NCBI RefSeq assembly: GCF_010389155.1
Contig: NC_057763.1
Span: 30,672,645 to 30,736,644, forward strand
Source: Erigeron canadensis
Lineage: Eukaryota; Streptophyta; Magnoliopsida; Asterales; Asteraceae
DNA: 64,000 bases
Reading direction: 5' to 3'
The notes under the pieces were generated by a model. That model ran no database searches. It was not told where the DNA came from and was given only the letters and a program-made list of their open reading frames with translations. Position 1 is the first letter of the stretch; each line of letters starts with the position of its first letter. Positions 23,820-35,604 of this stretch are shown piece after piece. The translations under genes and the position numbers were made by a program.

Positions 23820-23944
23820 TATACATTCCCTTTTACATTCATTATATAATTTTTACATTAATACCCACACCGTTATCACTGCCGTTGCCACCATCCGTTG
23901 CTGCGTCGTTACATCGTCACAACACGCGAGCTATTCATTAAAGA
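23820..23944 (+). repeat. Partial mini-Helitron-like 3' region
   Basis: CATTAATACCCACACCGTTA and CACTGCCGTTGCCACCATC, then CATCGTCACAACACGCGAGC, resemble the 3' part of the family seen at 3127-3426. No CTRR end is preserved. Confidence 0.35.
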
Positions 23945-24418
23945 ATACGTGTTGGAACCACGTTAGTGTGACCGTCACTGATCATGTATCATTCATGATA
24001 TGATAATTGACGATAACTGAAATCCCTATGTCTAAGTAAATATATGATGGGCGCATTTACTCTTAGAGACGTAGTATAGGGTTTCCCATTAGGTGATTGT
24101 AACTAAGAGGACTAATAATGCACACATTAAACACCAAAGGGGTCTAAAGTGTAAATGACTCTCCTTATATATAGAGAGTCATTAACCCTAAGTTAAGGTT
24201 AATACACACATACACCTTATACCCTAATTTTCGTGTGCCTCCTCCCTCTAAATTCGTTCATCATGTTCTAGACGAATTTCCCATCCCATTGTTACTCAAT
24301 CACCTTGTTATGGGAACCCGAAATCAATAGCAATTATGCTTTATGTTCTTACAGGTTCCACAGGACGATTGAGGATGTTTTATTACTCGAATCGAATCAT
24401 GTTTATTCCAACACTACG
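23945..24418 (+). mobile_element. Solo LTR
   Basis: The body, 23950-24413 (464 bp), starts TGTTGGAACC and ends TTCCAACA, the inverted TG..CA ends of an LTR. Flanking 5-mers ATACG and CTACG match at four of five bases, as a slightly decayed target duplication would. A promoter-like CCTTATATATAGAG lies at 24165-24178. No primer-binding site or gag/pol follows, so this is a recombination-derived solo LTR. Confidence 0.6.
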
Positions 24419-24589
24419 TACTTTAAGATAAGGATTATGAGACAGCTTTTGGTATCAATTTCATTTACATTTCAATACACAGTGATATGGCCCACGTAAG
24501 ACCTCTGGCTTATAAAGCTTGCTTGGTCAAGTATGCTCACTAATATGCCCATTTTATTCTCATATTTGGATGTGGCAAGGCTATCAAAC

Positions 24590-24740
24590 ACCTAACGGTT
24601 CGTTTCTTTTTTTTTTATAAGTGTTTGAATGTGTATTAAGTAGTTGAATTCATTATGAATGTGTGTATGTATTAAGTGAAATATAAGTATTTGACGGTTA
24701 TTTTTATTTTTTAAGTCGAAAAAGAAACATGAAATTTGAC
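24590..24740. mobile_element. Possible small hAT-like MITE
   Basis: TTCGTTTCTTTTTTTT near 24600 and AAAAAGAAACATG near 24720 are loosely inverted around AT-rich DNA. The ends are not precise. Confidence 0.25.
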
Positions 24741-25580
24741 CGAATAATTAAGTTCTTAACTATTAAGTTTATTAAAGCTATACGGAGTGGGGCGGATCTC
24801 CCCCCATTTCGTCAAAAAACTTGCCTGGAACACCACCCCCTCATCCGATTGCGCCCCTTGCCCCCTCCAGACGGAAAATATATTTCGCTCAAAAATTTCT
24901 TATGGGTGTGCCTTGTTTTCCGTGTGGCCAATCAAAAGGCTAGATTTGGCCCCATTTCGCCCCTATTTCACCCACTACACCACCCACCCTCTTTTTTTTA
25001 ACATATTCTTGATGATGACATGACGTCACATGACGGATATCCCCATCCTCTGAATATGCCCTACTTCGGATAGCCTAAGTAAAAAATAAACGGGGTCTTA
25101 GTGATATTCGTTTTAAAATTTGTCATTTTTGATGGATCTTTTGAAATGTATATGTTCTTATTGCGGCTCCGAGTTTGACAAAAAGAAGGATAATTCGTTG
25201 ATCCGTCTCATTATATAGGACATTTGGATCTAAATTATTAATTTACCCGTATCCGAAATATCCAATATTGGATATTTGTAAGGTTACTTTACCCAACAGA
25301 AAAAAACATCGTCATTATTTCTTGCCAATGAACTCTTTTATTGCTTAAAAACTTCGATTCAAAACCATATAACCATCTTTATTATTAACAAACTACCTAC
25401 TAACATGTTGAATAAAAAAACAATAAAAATATATATATACACTGTCTAATTAAATTATTCCTTATCATTTTCAAATCTTTTTTAGTAAAAATATTCTTAC
25501 ATTTATAAGAATGAATTATTAAAGGATTTGTCGGTATTTCAAATGCAAACTATTACTCGTAACTCGTTAAAATGAAAAAG
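24741..25580. other. No recognised gene
   Basis: A pyrimidine-rich, GC-richer patch (24780-25000) gives two overlapping ORFs of low complexity. I see no family in it. Confidence 0.35.
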
Positions 25581-25589
25581 TTCAAACCT

Positions 25590-25840
25590 TGGAGAGTATA
25601 TACGAAGTCCCTTTACGAGGGCTTGGTTTTGGTATACTAAGATTCAAGTATGAGGTAACAGAATTTACCTTTATTAGTTTATGTGCATTCAGACGGATTA
25701 GTAGGGGGTTTTTCTCTATCAGTTACTTAAAATAGACATTTTTTACTTCGAGTGACCTCTTTAACGCGAACCAATTAAAACAACGCATGCTACAAATCTC
25801 GCTATTAAATCGTGACACAAAATTTTAAACGAAATTTTAA
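25590..25840 (+). repeat. Degenerate SINE copy
   Basis: TTTTACTTCGAGTGACCTCT, then AAACAACGCATGCTA and AATCGTGACACAAA, match the 3' half of the SINE family (58940-59239). TTCAAACCTTGG upstream may be the B-box remnant. Confidence 0.45.
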
Positions 25841-26055
25841 ATAAAAAACGAAAATACCCAAGACCAAAATAGTCAAATAAGGCCCCCCCAGTCGGTAACC
25901 AAAACCATGTCGGCAAATCAAAATATCATAAAAAGGTCACCACTTTAGAAAACCTATACATACATAAATAAATACGTATATATACATACAATCCAAACAC
26001 ACTCTATCAAATCGATCCATTTCCATATTCCAATCAAACCCACAACCCTCCCATC

Positions 26056-27777
26056 ATGATTTACCTCTTTTTTACCGTTTTATTCATTGAAATGATGACA
26101 ATTTTGTTACTATTATTCAAAACCCCACTTCGAAAACTATTGATTATCGGTTTAGATCGTGCCAAAAGAGGCAGAGCACCGTTAGTCTTTAAATCCGTTG
26201 GTGCAACTGTTCTCGTCATCATGATGTATAACGTTTATAGTGTTACTGAAATCCAAAGCAGGCCAGCTGACGTCATCAATCCCACAGATCAGATTCTGCT
26301 TGCTTATCATATGCTGGATGCTTCCCTTATGGGTATCTCTTTTATTGATCTATTTAGTTAATTTTAATTTGTGTAAATTATATATATATATAATACCGAC
26401 TCTATAGCCATATTAATACCGACTCTATGCCCTTTAAGGAGAGTGTTCTCATGAACCAACCAATTGAGCTTTGCCCGAACTATGTTTTTAGTACATTCAG
26501 ACATACCTTAAGTGAGGATAGTCGATGGACTTTTAAGGTCGCTTTTGTTGCAAGAACCTTTCATTTGTTTCTCAAAATCTGGTTAATATAATTCCAAAAT
26601 ACCAAAAATTAGATTTACTACTTGGCTTTGTTGTAGATCCAAACACCTCTAATATTGCATTCCGTTTCAGTATTGTTTACTAAGGTTCACAATAAGGGAA
26701 ATAGTTGGTGGAGGGGTGAGTGAATTTTTAGAATGTTTGTGAAGATGCAGTATGAACAATTCTTATTCCGAAGAGGCTCATATATTTTATGCTAATCAAG
26801 ATATACTTCTGGAAATATGTTTGACTGTTTGGAACCTTTCTTTTTATAATTATGAAACTGCAGTGGTGTAGCAGCCTAGGAAGTATCATTTTTGTCGGAG
26901 TTGTTTCTCATCGGGATGAAACCTTTAGATATATTCTTTCTCCTATATACGTTTTAATGAAGTTATCTATCTTCAGTGTGACCCAATTGGACAAAGATAA
27001 GAAAAACCCATATTATGAAATGATCTTGCACCTTTTTATAGTATCACTGTTTATGTGCATACTTGCCTACTTGGACGATATTTTGCATGCGTAGAAGTGT
27101 TTTGTTGCAGATATGTTTTAAGCTGCGGTGTGCATATCAATAAAAGAAATTATGTTCGTCTTCTTATGAGAATGGTTGTGATACATGGCATATTATTTCT
27201 CAAGAAGTACGAATTAGCCCTGTATTTCGTAAACAATACTTAATTGTTTTGGCTGACTTGTACCATACGGATGTGGATTTTGTTATGTTTGACATGCTTT
27301 TCAATTTGATGGCTCCAAGGCTTATTTGGGCTTCTAGTGGACCTTTTTATGTTGCTGGAATAATTTTTGGTTAAATTTTAATTATGTGATGTAGGATTCT
27401 CTCTTTTCCTTTCACTGATGATAGACAGACTACATCATTACATAAGGGAACTTCGCATACTTAGAAAGACCATGGAAAATGCAAAGAAGCAGAACCGAGC
27501 TGCTGAAGAAACGAAGAACAAAGGTGCAGATGAGGTTAAAGTTCTGAACGATGAATTGACTAAGCTGAGAGAACATGCTAAAAAGTTGGAATCTGAATAT
27601 GAAACAAAGGAGAAAGAGATTAAATCTGCAGAAGCCAATTCTGTTGCCCTCAAAAATCAATCAGAAGGTTTTCTTCTTGAATATGACCGTCTTCTAGCAG
27701 AGAACCAAAATCTTAGAGATCAACTACGCTCGATTGATGAAAGTGTGTCCCATTCCAATGGAAAGAAGAATACGTGA
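26056..27777 (+). CDS. BAP31-like endoplasmic reticulum transmembrane protein
   Basis: Two exons, 26056-26332 and 27395-27777, joined through a split Gly codon, encode 219 residues, the normal plant length. Three membrane segments are visible: ~1-22 (MIYLFFTVLFIEMM...), ~45-65 (APLVFKSVGATVL...) and ~92-105 (MGFSLFLSLMIDRL). A hydrophilic, charged coiled coil (~115-205) follows. The C-terminus is KKNT, a KKXX ER-retrieval signal. This is the BAP31/Yet layout; the family helps sort and export membrane proteins from the ER and, in animals, takes part in ER-stress signalling. The single 1.06-kb intron is AT-rich. Short ORFs inside it and in the 3' flank (27831-28149) are not conserved features. 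Confidence 0.9.
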
Positions 27778-30386
27778 GGTAACAATACGTGCCAGAAAAG
27801 GAGATATGAATTAACATGTTACTGTAGATCATGTGGATTTTAATATTTGGCAACTTCACATTATGGATTTTTGGCAAAGTGTTCTGTTATATACATGTGT
27901 CATTACCTCTCCTTAAAAAGAATAGTTTCATCTATCTCTTCTTTTTTGTATTCACCCTTTTCATCTTGTCCCTGTCCTACTATTCAAGCAATGCCAATGT
28001 TTGTGAAATACAATCATGAGTCCCTAGGTTCTGGGTCATCAATATATGAAGGTAGTTTTTCAGCTATTACTAACCTTTGCCATGGCTTTAGGTTGATTTA
28101 CCCTCATTGTGTCCTGTTTGCTACTTTGGTGTTAGGCATTTGGTGCTGAAGTTATATACCATGTATTATGTACTATTTACCTAGATGTGTTTTGATTCAG
28201 ATTCAAGGATTATATGTAAAGGAAAAAGGGTTGCATATGTGAACCGGGTCCAACCCTATTAGAAGTGCATTTAGATGTATAAAACTTTCAAAATAGTTAG
28301 ATTATTTTGATAATAAGGTCAATCTTTATGTAACCGTATTTCATATATTGAACACAAGTTATGGAGATCGAGTTATATACTTTTTCACAAAATCTCACAT
28401 TGCTAAGCTATTGTGGAAGATCATCTCCAAACGGTCGGGCTTTAGGGAGTTAATTAGGATAATGGGAGAGGAATTATCGATGCAAGATCGTTTTTTGTAC
28501 CAGGAAAACTAGAAGAGATAATAGATCCTCTACTTTTAACTGTTATCTATTGAATCATTATGGAATTTGATTTGACAGTGCTGGTTCAAGCTGCTCTATC
28601 AGATCAATATGTTCTTTTTGTAAGAAACTGAATGGTTTCAAAAGACCTAATAACGATGTTGGTCTTTGGTAACATAGCAGAATGCTGGTAGGTGGAAAAA
28701 AGTGATAAGTAGATTGGTTAAGACTTGGCTATGTAGCCCCAATTCTTCACAGCAAATTGTCGTAATCTGTTTATACTACCTTGTTGCAAGCCTCAGAGGC
28801 TCAGATTAAAAAATCGATGTGTTTCAAACATAGAATGTTAATAATAACCAAATGATAAAAGGGGCATTCCGATTCACTCTTTTTATTCTTGATTCCAAAG
28901 ACACACACCGAAAGACTTAAGGGCATTAGTATAGTTTTTACTTTTTAGCTATATCGTGTTTTAGTATAACTCCAAAGAATTCAGAAACCACAAATTCAAT
29001 ATGATAGCAATCGATGAATCCAATTTTAAACCGATGACCCAATAATCAAACGTGCCACCCAGGACTCGGCCCAATTATCCCGAGCCCATGGCATATATAT
29101 GGACATTTGCATTTAATGGATCCATACCACATGTCCACATGTATTGAATATCCATATATTGTTCACAAATCACAAACAATGAGTTTGGCAGTGTTTGGTG
29201 AATTGGTGCACTGAAATTTTGGTTAGCAATTATGTAAGTTTGTTCATCTTGAATTTATCAATATCCTACTCGATCATTGAATCCGCTATTGTCGTGTTGC
29301 ATTAAGGACTAACTAACTAAGGGACTCACTTTTACACATTGTTTGCCAAAATATGTATTTGACATGCTCTGGCTAACTAAACAAACCTACGTTAATTCAA
29401 AAGGCACTGGCAGATCTTGAAAGTACAAGTGGAGGGGGAAGTGTTTTTCAATCCCTATATTTCAGATATTATATCTGAGTCATTCGATTCGGGTCGGTTA
29501 TGTAAAGCTAACAAGATATAATCAATAATTAAATTACCAGAACTTTGAATTAATACTAACCAAAATGTGTAGTCCCCAAACGGATGCAACTGTAAATTAT
29601 TAAGTTGAAAATATAAGGTGAGCCAAAATTTTTATAAAAATGTAATCGGAGAGAATTGGCTTAAAAAATATAAATATTTTTCAAACGAAATACGGATAAT
29701 ATTATACCATTGAGCGAAAAACGGGGTAAAAGGGCCCCCTTGGGCCCAACAAAGATCCGCCATCGCTAACATGGTTCTTTTTTTTTCCTACGATTAATTG
29801 CATATAGTCGGCACCGTGCATTCAACATTGTAGGTAGAAAAAGTGTTGTAAACTTGTAAAGTATCAATTGGAACTAGAGGGTTTCAAATGGCCACATTGC
29901 TTCCACACGAACGCGCCAAAAAGATCCCCATTTATTTTGCTCCCTCTTTACTCAATTATGAGTAGTTGCTATCTCCTATCGGTCTATTTTGGACCCCTTA
30001 CAATGATTGCATTCTTCATAAAATAACAAGAAAAAAGTATACGGTCGTTTATGATCCATATGAAAATTATAAATCTTAGATTTTCAAATAAATGCGTGAG
30101 GCTTAATTATAATGTTTTAAGGATCCAATAAGTTTATAAGCAAAAATTTTAGCATAGTCGATCTAGTTTTGTAATAGCGAGAAACACATTACAGCTCGTT
30201 TTTAAAAAATATATATTGCGAATAACTTTAATTAATTCGTGGGTCTGTTTTAAAATGAAATCCAATCACCACTCAACCGACTAAATTATTATTTTATTTT
30301 TACAAAATTATTATTACTCGTATTTCATAATAAGCACATGTACTATTATTATTCTTTATTTCGTCCTTTGTTGCGGCTGAGGTCCC
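27778..30386. other. Intergenic; BAP31-like 3' region then nothing recognised
   Basis: 27778-28300 probably contains the 3' UTR. Beyond that, no coding family was recognised on either strand. Confidence 0.4.
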
Positions 30387-30393
30387 TATATAA
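30387..30393 (+). promoter_or_regulatory. TATA box for the small protein gene
   Basis: TATATAA lies 97-103 bp before the ATG at 30490. It abuts an upstream in-frame ATG at 30394, which would therefore lie before the transcription start. Confidence 0.45.
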
Positions 30394-30489
30394 ATGTTGT
30401 ACAAAAAAACAAGCACATGGATCTCGTTCTCACCATTTAAAATGAGCAACATCATTTTGAAATTTTACAAGTCAAACCATCACCACTCT

Positions 30490-30966
30490 ATGGCACCAAA
30501 CTCACTATTACTACTTTTACCCCTTTTACTTTTTTCCATATTTCAGCCCACCCATACTCAACCAACAAAAACCAATAATCTTTACATTCAAGATAGGTCT
30601 TTTGGCCTAAACTCCACCTTGGTCCCGGTTCATGTTAGTTTCGACAATCATTTTCGGGATACTACGGTTCTTAGGGATGTAGCTAGGGAGAAACCGGCCG
30701 TTAAACATAATATTTTGAGACGCAAGCGAGTACCAAATGTATTTAGAAAACAGTCCAAGTCCAGGTCTAAATATTGGTCTAGGTCAAAGAAAGTTAGAGT
30801 GTCTAAGCAAAAGCAAGTATATCATATCCCCATTGTTGTACATATATTTTTATTGTATTTCTTGAAGCTCTTCTTTGGTGCCAAAAAGTCATCGCGAAAA
30901 GATGATGCAAAATCTAATGATGTGATATATGCAAGTTATTCGCGTAACAAGGTCAAGAAAGAATAA
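30490..30966 (+). CDS. Unrecognised small secreted or membrane protein, basic
   Basis: 158 residues in one exon; I do not recognise the family. Residues 1-24 are a clean signal peptide (MAPNSLLLLLPLLLFSIFQ, then THTQ). A 40-residue hydrophilic stretch (DRSFGLNSTLVPVHVSFDNH) follows. Then comes a very basic Arg/Lys/Ser segment (~65-105, with HNILRRKRVPN and KQSKSRSKYWSRSKK), a second hydrophobic stretch (~110-128, IPIVVHIFLLYFLKLFFGA) and a charged tail ending NKVKKE. The start at 30490 is chosen over 30394 because the TATA box abuts the earlier ATG. The dibasic LRRKRV site might be processed, but no known peptide hormone motif is seen. It could be a type I membrane protein or a precursor. Confidence 0.5.
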   Translation: MAPNSLLLLLPLLLFSIFQPTHTQPTKTNNLYIQDRSFGLNSTLVPVHVSFDNHFRDTTVLRDVAREKPAVKHNILRRKRVPNVFRKQSKSRSKYWSRSKKVRVSKQKQVYHIPIVVHIFLLYFLKLFFGAKKSSRKDDAKSNDVIYASYSRNKVKKE

Positions 30967-32473
30967 TGTTATACTACTCTCCATGTCTAGATGACATAAT
31001 CACATTATGTAACACATTGAAAGAGTTTTGGAGGATGATATATATTGGCATATCCATGTCATGATTTCTAATTGATATGATATTTTTTTTGAGAAGTGAT
31101 AATCGTACTATATGATTTGATATTTTACCACATCAATACACTCTTGACTTATACAGTCTGCTACATACGTTGTATCTAACGGTAGATTGATTGAAAAAAA
31201 TGGTACTAATTTCATATTTTTTTTTAACTATTTAGTATTATTGTTAAGAACATGTTCGATTGATGCAGTCTACGTAGCCATTGCATCCGTTTGCCATTTA
31301 CATACCTTAGAATCTTAGATGTCCTTACATGTTACTCTATTAGAAAATTCGAATTAGATGGCCAGGTTTTAGATCGGTTGTGTCAAAGAATGATATCAAT
31401 AGATCGAATTTAGCACGTACGTACCCATCCAATATTCTATGCCAATCCTTAATATGACAACTAGAAGATAAGTAAGTGATTAGTCGATAATTTTCTAACT
31501 TTCAATTTGATTACTAATATTTACGTAGAAACTTTTGGTCTTTTAAAAAGGGTTTCCAAAGGTTAGGAATGAGTTGCACAACCACTAATGCAAAGTAACT
31601 TACACGTCTCATATTTTTCACCATATCTAACCTAAAGAGATATGATTTGTTTTAAATACTGAGATATTTTCACAAGTTGTAATTTTAATTTGCTAGAATA
31701 ATAGTAGCTGGTAACATTTTAGTAATTCAATATTAATTAGCCAAGTAACCAACTCTGAAATGGATAACTTTATCTACATATGTATTTCTAATAGATAATT
31801 AATAACACCAAAATGTAACCAACTAGTAAATGTAGTTATATTGTGTAATAAACTATTTATTTGTTAATTAATTGTATTTAATAAATTTTCAAATACCGAT
31901 TATTAGATATACTTGGTCAATAGCATCAGACGTGACAGATTATATGGTTTTCACATAAACATGGTAGATACAATTAATAACTGGGAAATAAAGACTCAAA
32001 TAGTTGAGTATTTATCCATAGTTGTTATTACATTTTGATGCAATATATTATCCTTAATTTCTACAAAACCTTTGAACTTAACTTAGATATGTGTTTTAAC
32101 TATAGTCGGGTAACAAATATCTATTCACAACCGAATTAAGTGCGACTATACAATACTACTACAATTTAGAAATCTTAATCGTTGCATTTAAAATTCTCAC
32201 TAATTAAATATATCCATATCAACTCATCGAACATCTTATATACATGTTAGATTTAAATGAAAGTAAATTCAAAAACGGTGCCGCTTTTATGTCTAGGACA
32301 ACATTTACAGCTAATATAGATTGGTCTGCTACAACTAACTTTGGTAGTATCTAATATACATATGTACAAGTCATTATGATGACCAACATCGATCTTCAAT
32401 ATATATGTAAAATCCAGCTGCAGGTCCATCTCAACAACGTACACCTACACTACAACCTGTCACCGCCCCCACT
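30967..32473. other. No recognised gene
   Basis: AT-rich sequence between the small protein gene and the 3' end of the first kinase gene. Nothing was identified. Confidence 0.4.
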
Positions 32474-33523
32474 TCATTCATTCATTCTGATGGTCACCCA
32501 TTTTTCACTTTCTTCCTTTTCACATTCCAATTTTGACATTATTGACTTCTTGCTGCTGGCTAACTGTTTTATTCTTTGCTTTATTTTTAATGAACTACTA
32601 CTGCTTCTTTCTATACATAATAATGTTGATGACGAATTTGGTACCTCTTCTTGATCAATGTAATTCCAAACATCTTGGTCTAGTACACTTGTTGGTGATG
32701 AAGTACTTGTGTTAATCGGCTTTTTGTAAATCGTTTGGTTTGAATTATTGTCGTCGAATTGTTGATGAATATAAGGGTGATTTAGAAGTTGTTTCGCGGT
32801 CCATCTTTGTCTTGGATCACGAACAAAACACTTGCTAAGAAAGTCTTTTCCTTGATCACATAGTTCATTTGGAATATTAGGGATTTCATTACAAAATGCA
32901 ATTTTGTAAAGAAGTGATACCGGATCATCTACATTAGACCATGGTAAATCACCCGTCGCCATTTCTATCATTGTGCATCCAAGTGCCCATATATCTGCTG
33001 GAAAACCTTGTTCTTGGCCCTGTGCAACTTCTGGGGCCATGAACATTGGCGTCCCATGAATTTGGGACGCCTGGTTGGCCCATTTAGCACAACCCAAGTC
33101 TCCAATTTTCACACCTTTTTCTTCTACCAATATATTTGTACCTTTGATATCACAATGCACTACGCCACACGAATGAATGTACTCTAGCCCTTTGACAATC
33201 TGTCTTGTATAATTTGCAATTTCCAAATTGCTTAAAGCACCACCATTTCGGACACTAATTGAATCCATTATTGAACCACCAGACATGTAGTCCATAAAAA
33301 TGTTGTAGATAATGTTGTTACCTTCTCTAGTAATGTCACACCCTTTGTAGCTTACAACATATGGACTTTTCAAGATTGACAAAAATTTTTGCTCCTTTTT
33401 CAAATTCTCCGAATGCGCAAAGTGGGCGGACTTGACTGCAAAAACATCACCGGAGGTGGACGTGGCGGCAAAAACGGTAGCGGAGGAACCACGGCCAAGA
33501 ACATGGCCTCTAGTCCACTCCAT
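32474..33523 (-). CDS. MAPKKK17/18-like protein kinase, copy 1
   Basis: Intronless, 349 residues. A Ser/Thr kinase domain fills ~7-255 and a short variable tail ends in KWVTIRMNE. Visible motifs: Gly loop GRGSSATV (10-17), ATP lysine in FAVK (K31), C-helix Glu (~E44), catalytic HCDIKGTN (D125, K127, N130), metal-binding DLG (142-144) in place of DFG, and MAPE (162-165). The MEWTRGHVLGRG start, HCD catalytic loop and compact single-exon form are those of clade-III MEKK-type MAPKKKs (Arabidopsis MAPKKK15-21). In Arabidopsis these feed MKK3 and C-group MAPKs in ABA signalling. It is closest by eye to copy 3. Its promoter carries one ACGTGGC site. Confidence 0.9.
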   Translation of the reverse strand: MEWTRGHVLGRGSSATVFAATSTSGDVFAVKSAHFAHSENLKKEQKFLSILKSPYVVSYKGCDITREGNNIIYNIFMDYMSGGSIMDSISVRNGGALSNLEIANYTRQIVKGLEYIHSCGVVHCDIKGTNILVEEKGVKIGDLGCAKWANQASQIHGTPMFMAPEVAQGQEQGFPADIWALGCTMIEMATGDLPWSNVDDPVSLLYKIAFCNEIPNIPNELCDQGKDFLSKCFVRDPRQRWTAKQLLNHPYIHQQFDDNNSNQTIYKKPINTSTSSPTSVLDQDVWNYIDQEEVPNSSSTLLCIERSSSSSLKIKQRIKQLASSKKSIMSKLECEKEESEKWVTIRMNE

Positions 33524-33609
33524 GTTGTTTTTGTTTTTTCTTGTATGTTAAAGAAGTAGAAAGAGTGTGGTGTGAAAGATTTGTGTTGATGTATTGATTG
33601 GTTAATTCT

Positions 33610-33870
33610 TGAGGGGATTTATATATGGTTGGTATATATAGTGGTGTGTACGTGTATAAAAATATTTGTAGTTTTTATTGTTGAAAAGGTGTATAGGAGT
33701 TGTAGTTATTTGGTTGGTGTGAAGTGTATAGGTGGTAACTTTGTGAGTTGACGATTTCTTTAACAGGAGGATTTAAAAAAGTGGCAAAATATTGGTACGG
33801 ATTAACGACTTATTGGGCAGGCCATGACGGCAGCTACGTGGCACGGACACTTGTCATCAAAGATACATAT
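33610..33870 (-). promoter_or_regulatory. Conserved proximal promoter of kinase copy 1
   Basis: It holds a TATA box (33633-33640) followed, read away from the gene, by GTGGTGTGT. Next come TAGTTATTTGGTTGG and TATAGGTGG, then TTGGTACGG and the block GCAGGCCATGACGG (about 33817-33830). The ABRE-type ACGTGGC is at 33836-33842, then a GGACACTTGTCA end. The same ordered blocks occur upstream of copies 2 and 3. The second ACGTGGC found in copies 2 and 3 is lost here (AAAGTGGC at about 33777-33784). Confidence 0.6.
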
Positions 33871-34389
33871 ACTCGATCGTACATGTCTTTGTTTTATCAT
33901 TGGAAATAGATAATACAATAATATCCCTAACTAGTGGGATTTTGTTTTATAATCTAGAGGCCAATGATAAGTAATGATATGTCAAATTGTCAAAATATCT
34001 TTTGAATAATATAATATTCCGTATTTGTATTAGTTTGTCTAATGGATCGATATGTATATAATAATAATAGAATAAAATAATGGTTTAGTTTGAAACAAGA
34101 AGACGATTTGAAGAGCAATTATGTATCAAAGAGAACTACATATGATCGGTATTTTCAACTTAAATAAACATGAAACAATATGTTGTAAGTTATACAGCTA
34201 CAAATTAAAGAATTATGTACTTAATTAATTAATTAATGTGTAAAGGATACACTTTTATGGATGATAAACCTTTTTAATTATGTTTGTGACTCGAACCAAC
34301 AATTACTTATGAGTCATCTAACGTATATATATTAGACATTGACATGACGAATAATAGACGTCTAATCTGATTTCATTATAGGTTAATGC

Positions 34390-34740
34390 CTTTAATCATA
34401 TTACGAAGTTTATCATCCAAGGAGTTGTAAAATGATTGGATTTGAGAAGGATATATATTGTCTTGAAGACTTGAAAAATAAGAGTTTGAACTAACCGTGA
34501 AAATTTAGTGTTGGATCCCCTACTTTGTATTTGTGTTTGTTGACTTTGAAAATCAAAGAAGTTTTGGGGTTTATGTGGTAAAAGTAGGAGAGGGTTTGGG
34601 GTAATGGGTTGAACCACTAAAGTAGTTGGTATCAAATATTCCACTATTTGGTAGAATATCCTCTCAAACTTTGAGTAGTTTTGACACGTACTATGGTACA
34701 AAATGAAAGTCTAATTGGGAATGTAATCTTCCAATATTTT
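34390..34740 (-). other. Conserved distal upstream block, kinase copy 1
   Basis: Begins about 0.87 kb before the ATG. It includes TTTGTTGACTTTGAAAATCA, then GGTTGAACCACTAAAG and TTTGGTAGAATATCCTCTCA. It matches blocks at 44500-44860 and 48480-48790 at similar distances from their genes. A minus-strand frame (34396-34701) shares the peptide TTLVVQPI and FFDFQSQQTQIQ with the copy-3 block. Confidence 0.6.
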
Positions 34741-35034
34741 GGTTATGTTTGAAGTTAAACTAATTAGCAACTAATTAATAATCCGATCCTCTTATTGTTT
34801 GTTAGAGTAAATGACCTATAATTAAATCAGAAGGACATGGGGTTTTATAGATGCATCATATAAGACCTATACGGTATACATATGGAATTTATATATGAGC
34901 GTTAAATTATATGCTAATTGTTTGCGAGGCTATATTGCGAACACGTACGGTTACTACATGCGAACATATAATAAAAATGTTTATAAACCTTTTTAATTAA
35001 ATATATGTACTCGTGGTATGTCTTTGGTTTTTTA

Positions 35035-35165
35035 CATTCTTCTAGAAAAGGTTGGTTTGGTAACTTATGGATGAAATGTTGGGTGATATTGTTTGGTTAG
35101 TAGATTAGTGGTTGTAACTTCTAAATCAAGATTACAAATATAACGATCCTTTAAGCACTTTTACA
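35035..35165 (-). other. Most distal shared block, kinase copy 1
   Basis: TTCTAGAAAAGGTTGGTT, then TTGGGTGATATTGTTTGG and TGGTTGTAACTTCTAAATCA, recur at 45355-45500 and 49375-49530. They mark the far end of the duplicated unit. Confidence 0.6.
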
Positions 35166-35370
35166 ATCTTAAGTTGCAGTTTATACACTCATGAAAAGAT
35201 ACTTAACTTAATTATTACTTTCTAAGTAAAACATATATTAGAAATATACACACGCAATAAACGAGGTGATGAATTCTCATTGCAAACTTCAATTTGTAGA
35301 AGTGGCAATGAGTGACGGTGGATGATGATTGGCTTGTCAACCGTCGGCTTAGATAGTAAAACACACAAAT

Positions 35371-35405
<35 letters not shown>

Positions 35406-35408
<3 letters not shown>

Positions 35409-35595
35409 AAAAAGGAATATTAGGCTGTCCGACACCAAAGCTTAAGTGTGGAACCCCTCACATACTAATATTTTATTATTTCTTCTTTAATGAATAAATG
35501 CATGGGCCCTCATGATTTTTATAAATTAAAAAAACAATCTGTGAGTGTTCCACACCTAAGCTTAGATACCCGACAGCCTTATATTCCCATCCCCC
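35406..35595. mobile_element. Foldback MITE next to a (TA)n tract
   Basis: Inverted ends pair GGAATATTAGGCTGTCCGAC with a CGACAGCCTTATATTCCC terminus. The pairing continues inward (AAGCTTAAGTGTGGAA against TTCCACACCTAAGCTT). The element sits directly after a (TA)n microsatellite (35377-35404), and a second MITE follows within 10 bp. Confidence 0.6.
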
Positions 35596-35604
35596 ATATA
35601 TATA

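Noticed and set aside
30394..30489. Upstream ATG for the small secreted protein
   Set aside because: It directly abuts the TATA box, so it is probably not transcribed, and it would bury the signal peptide.
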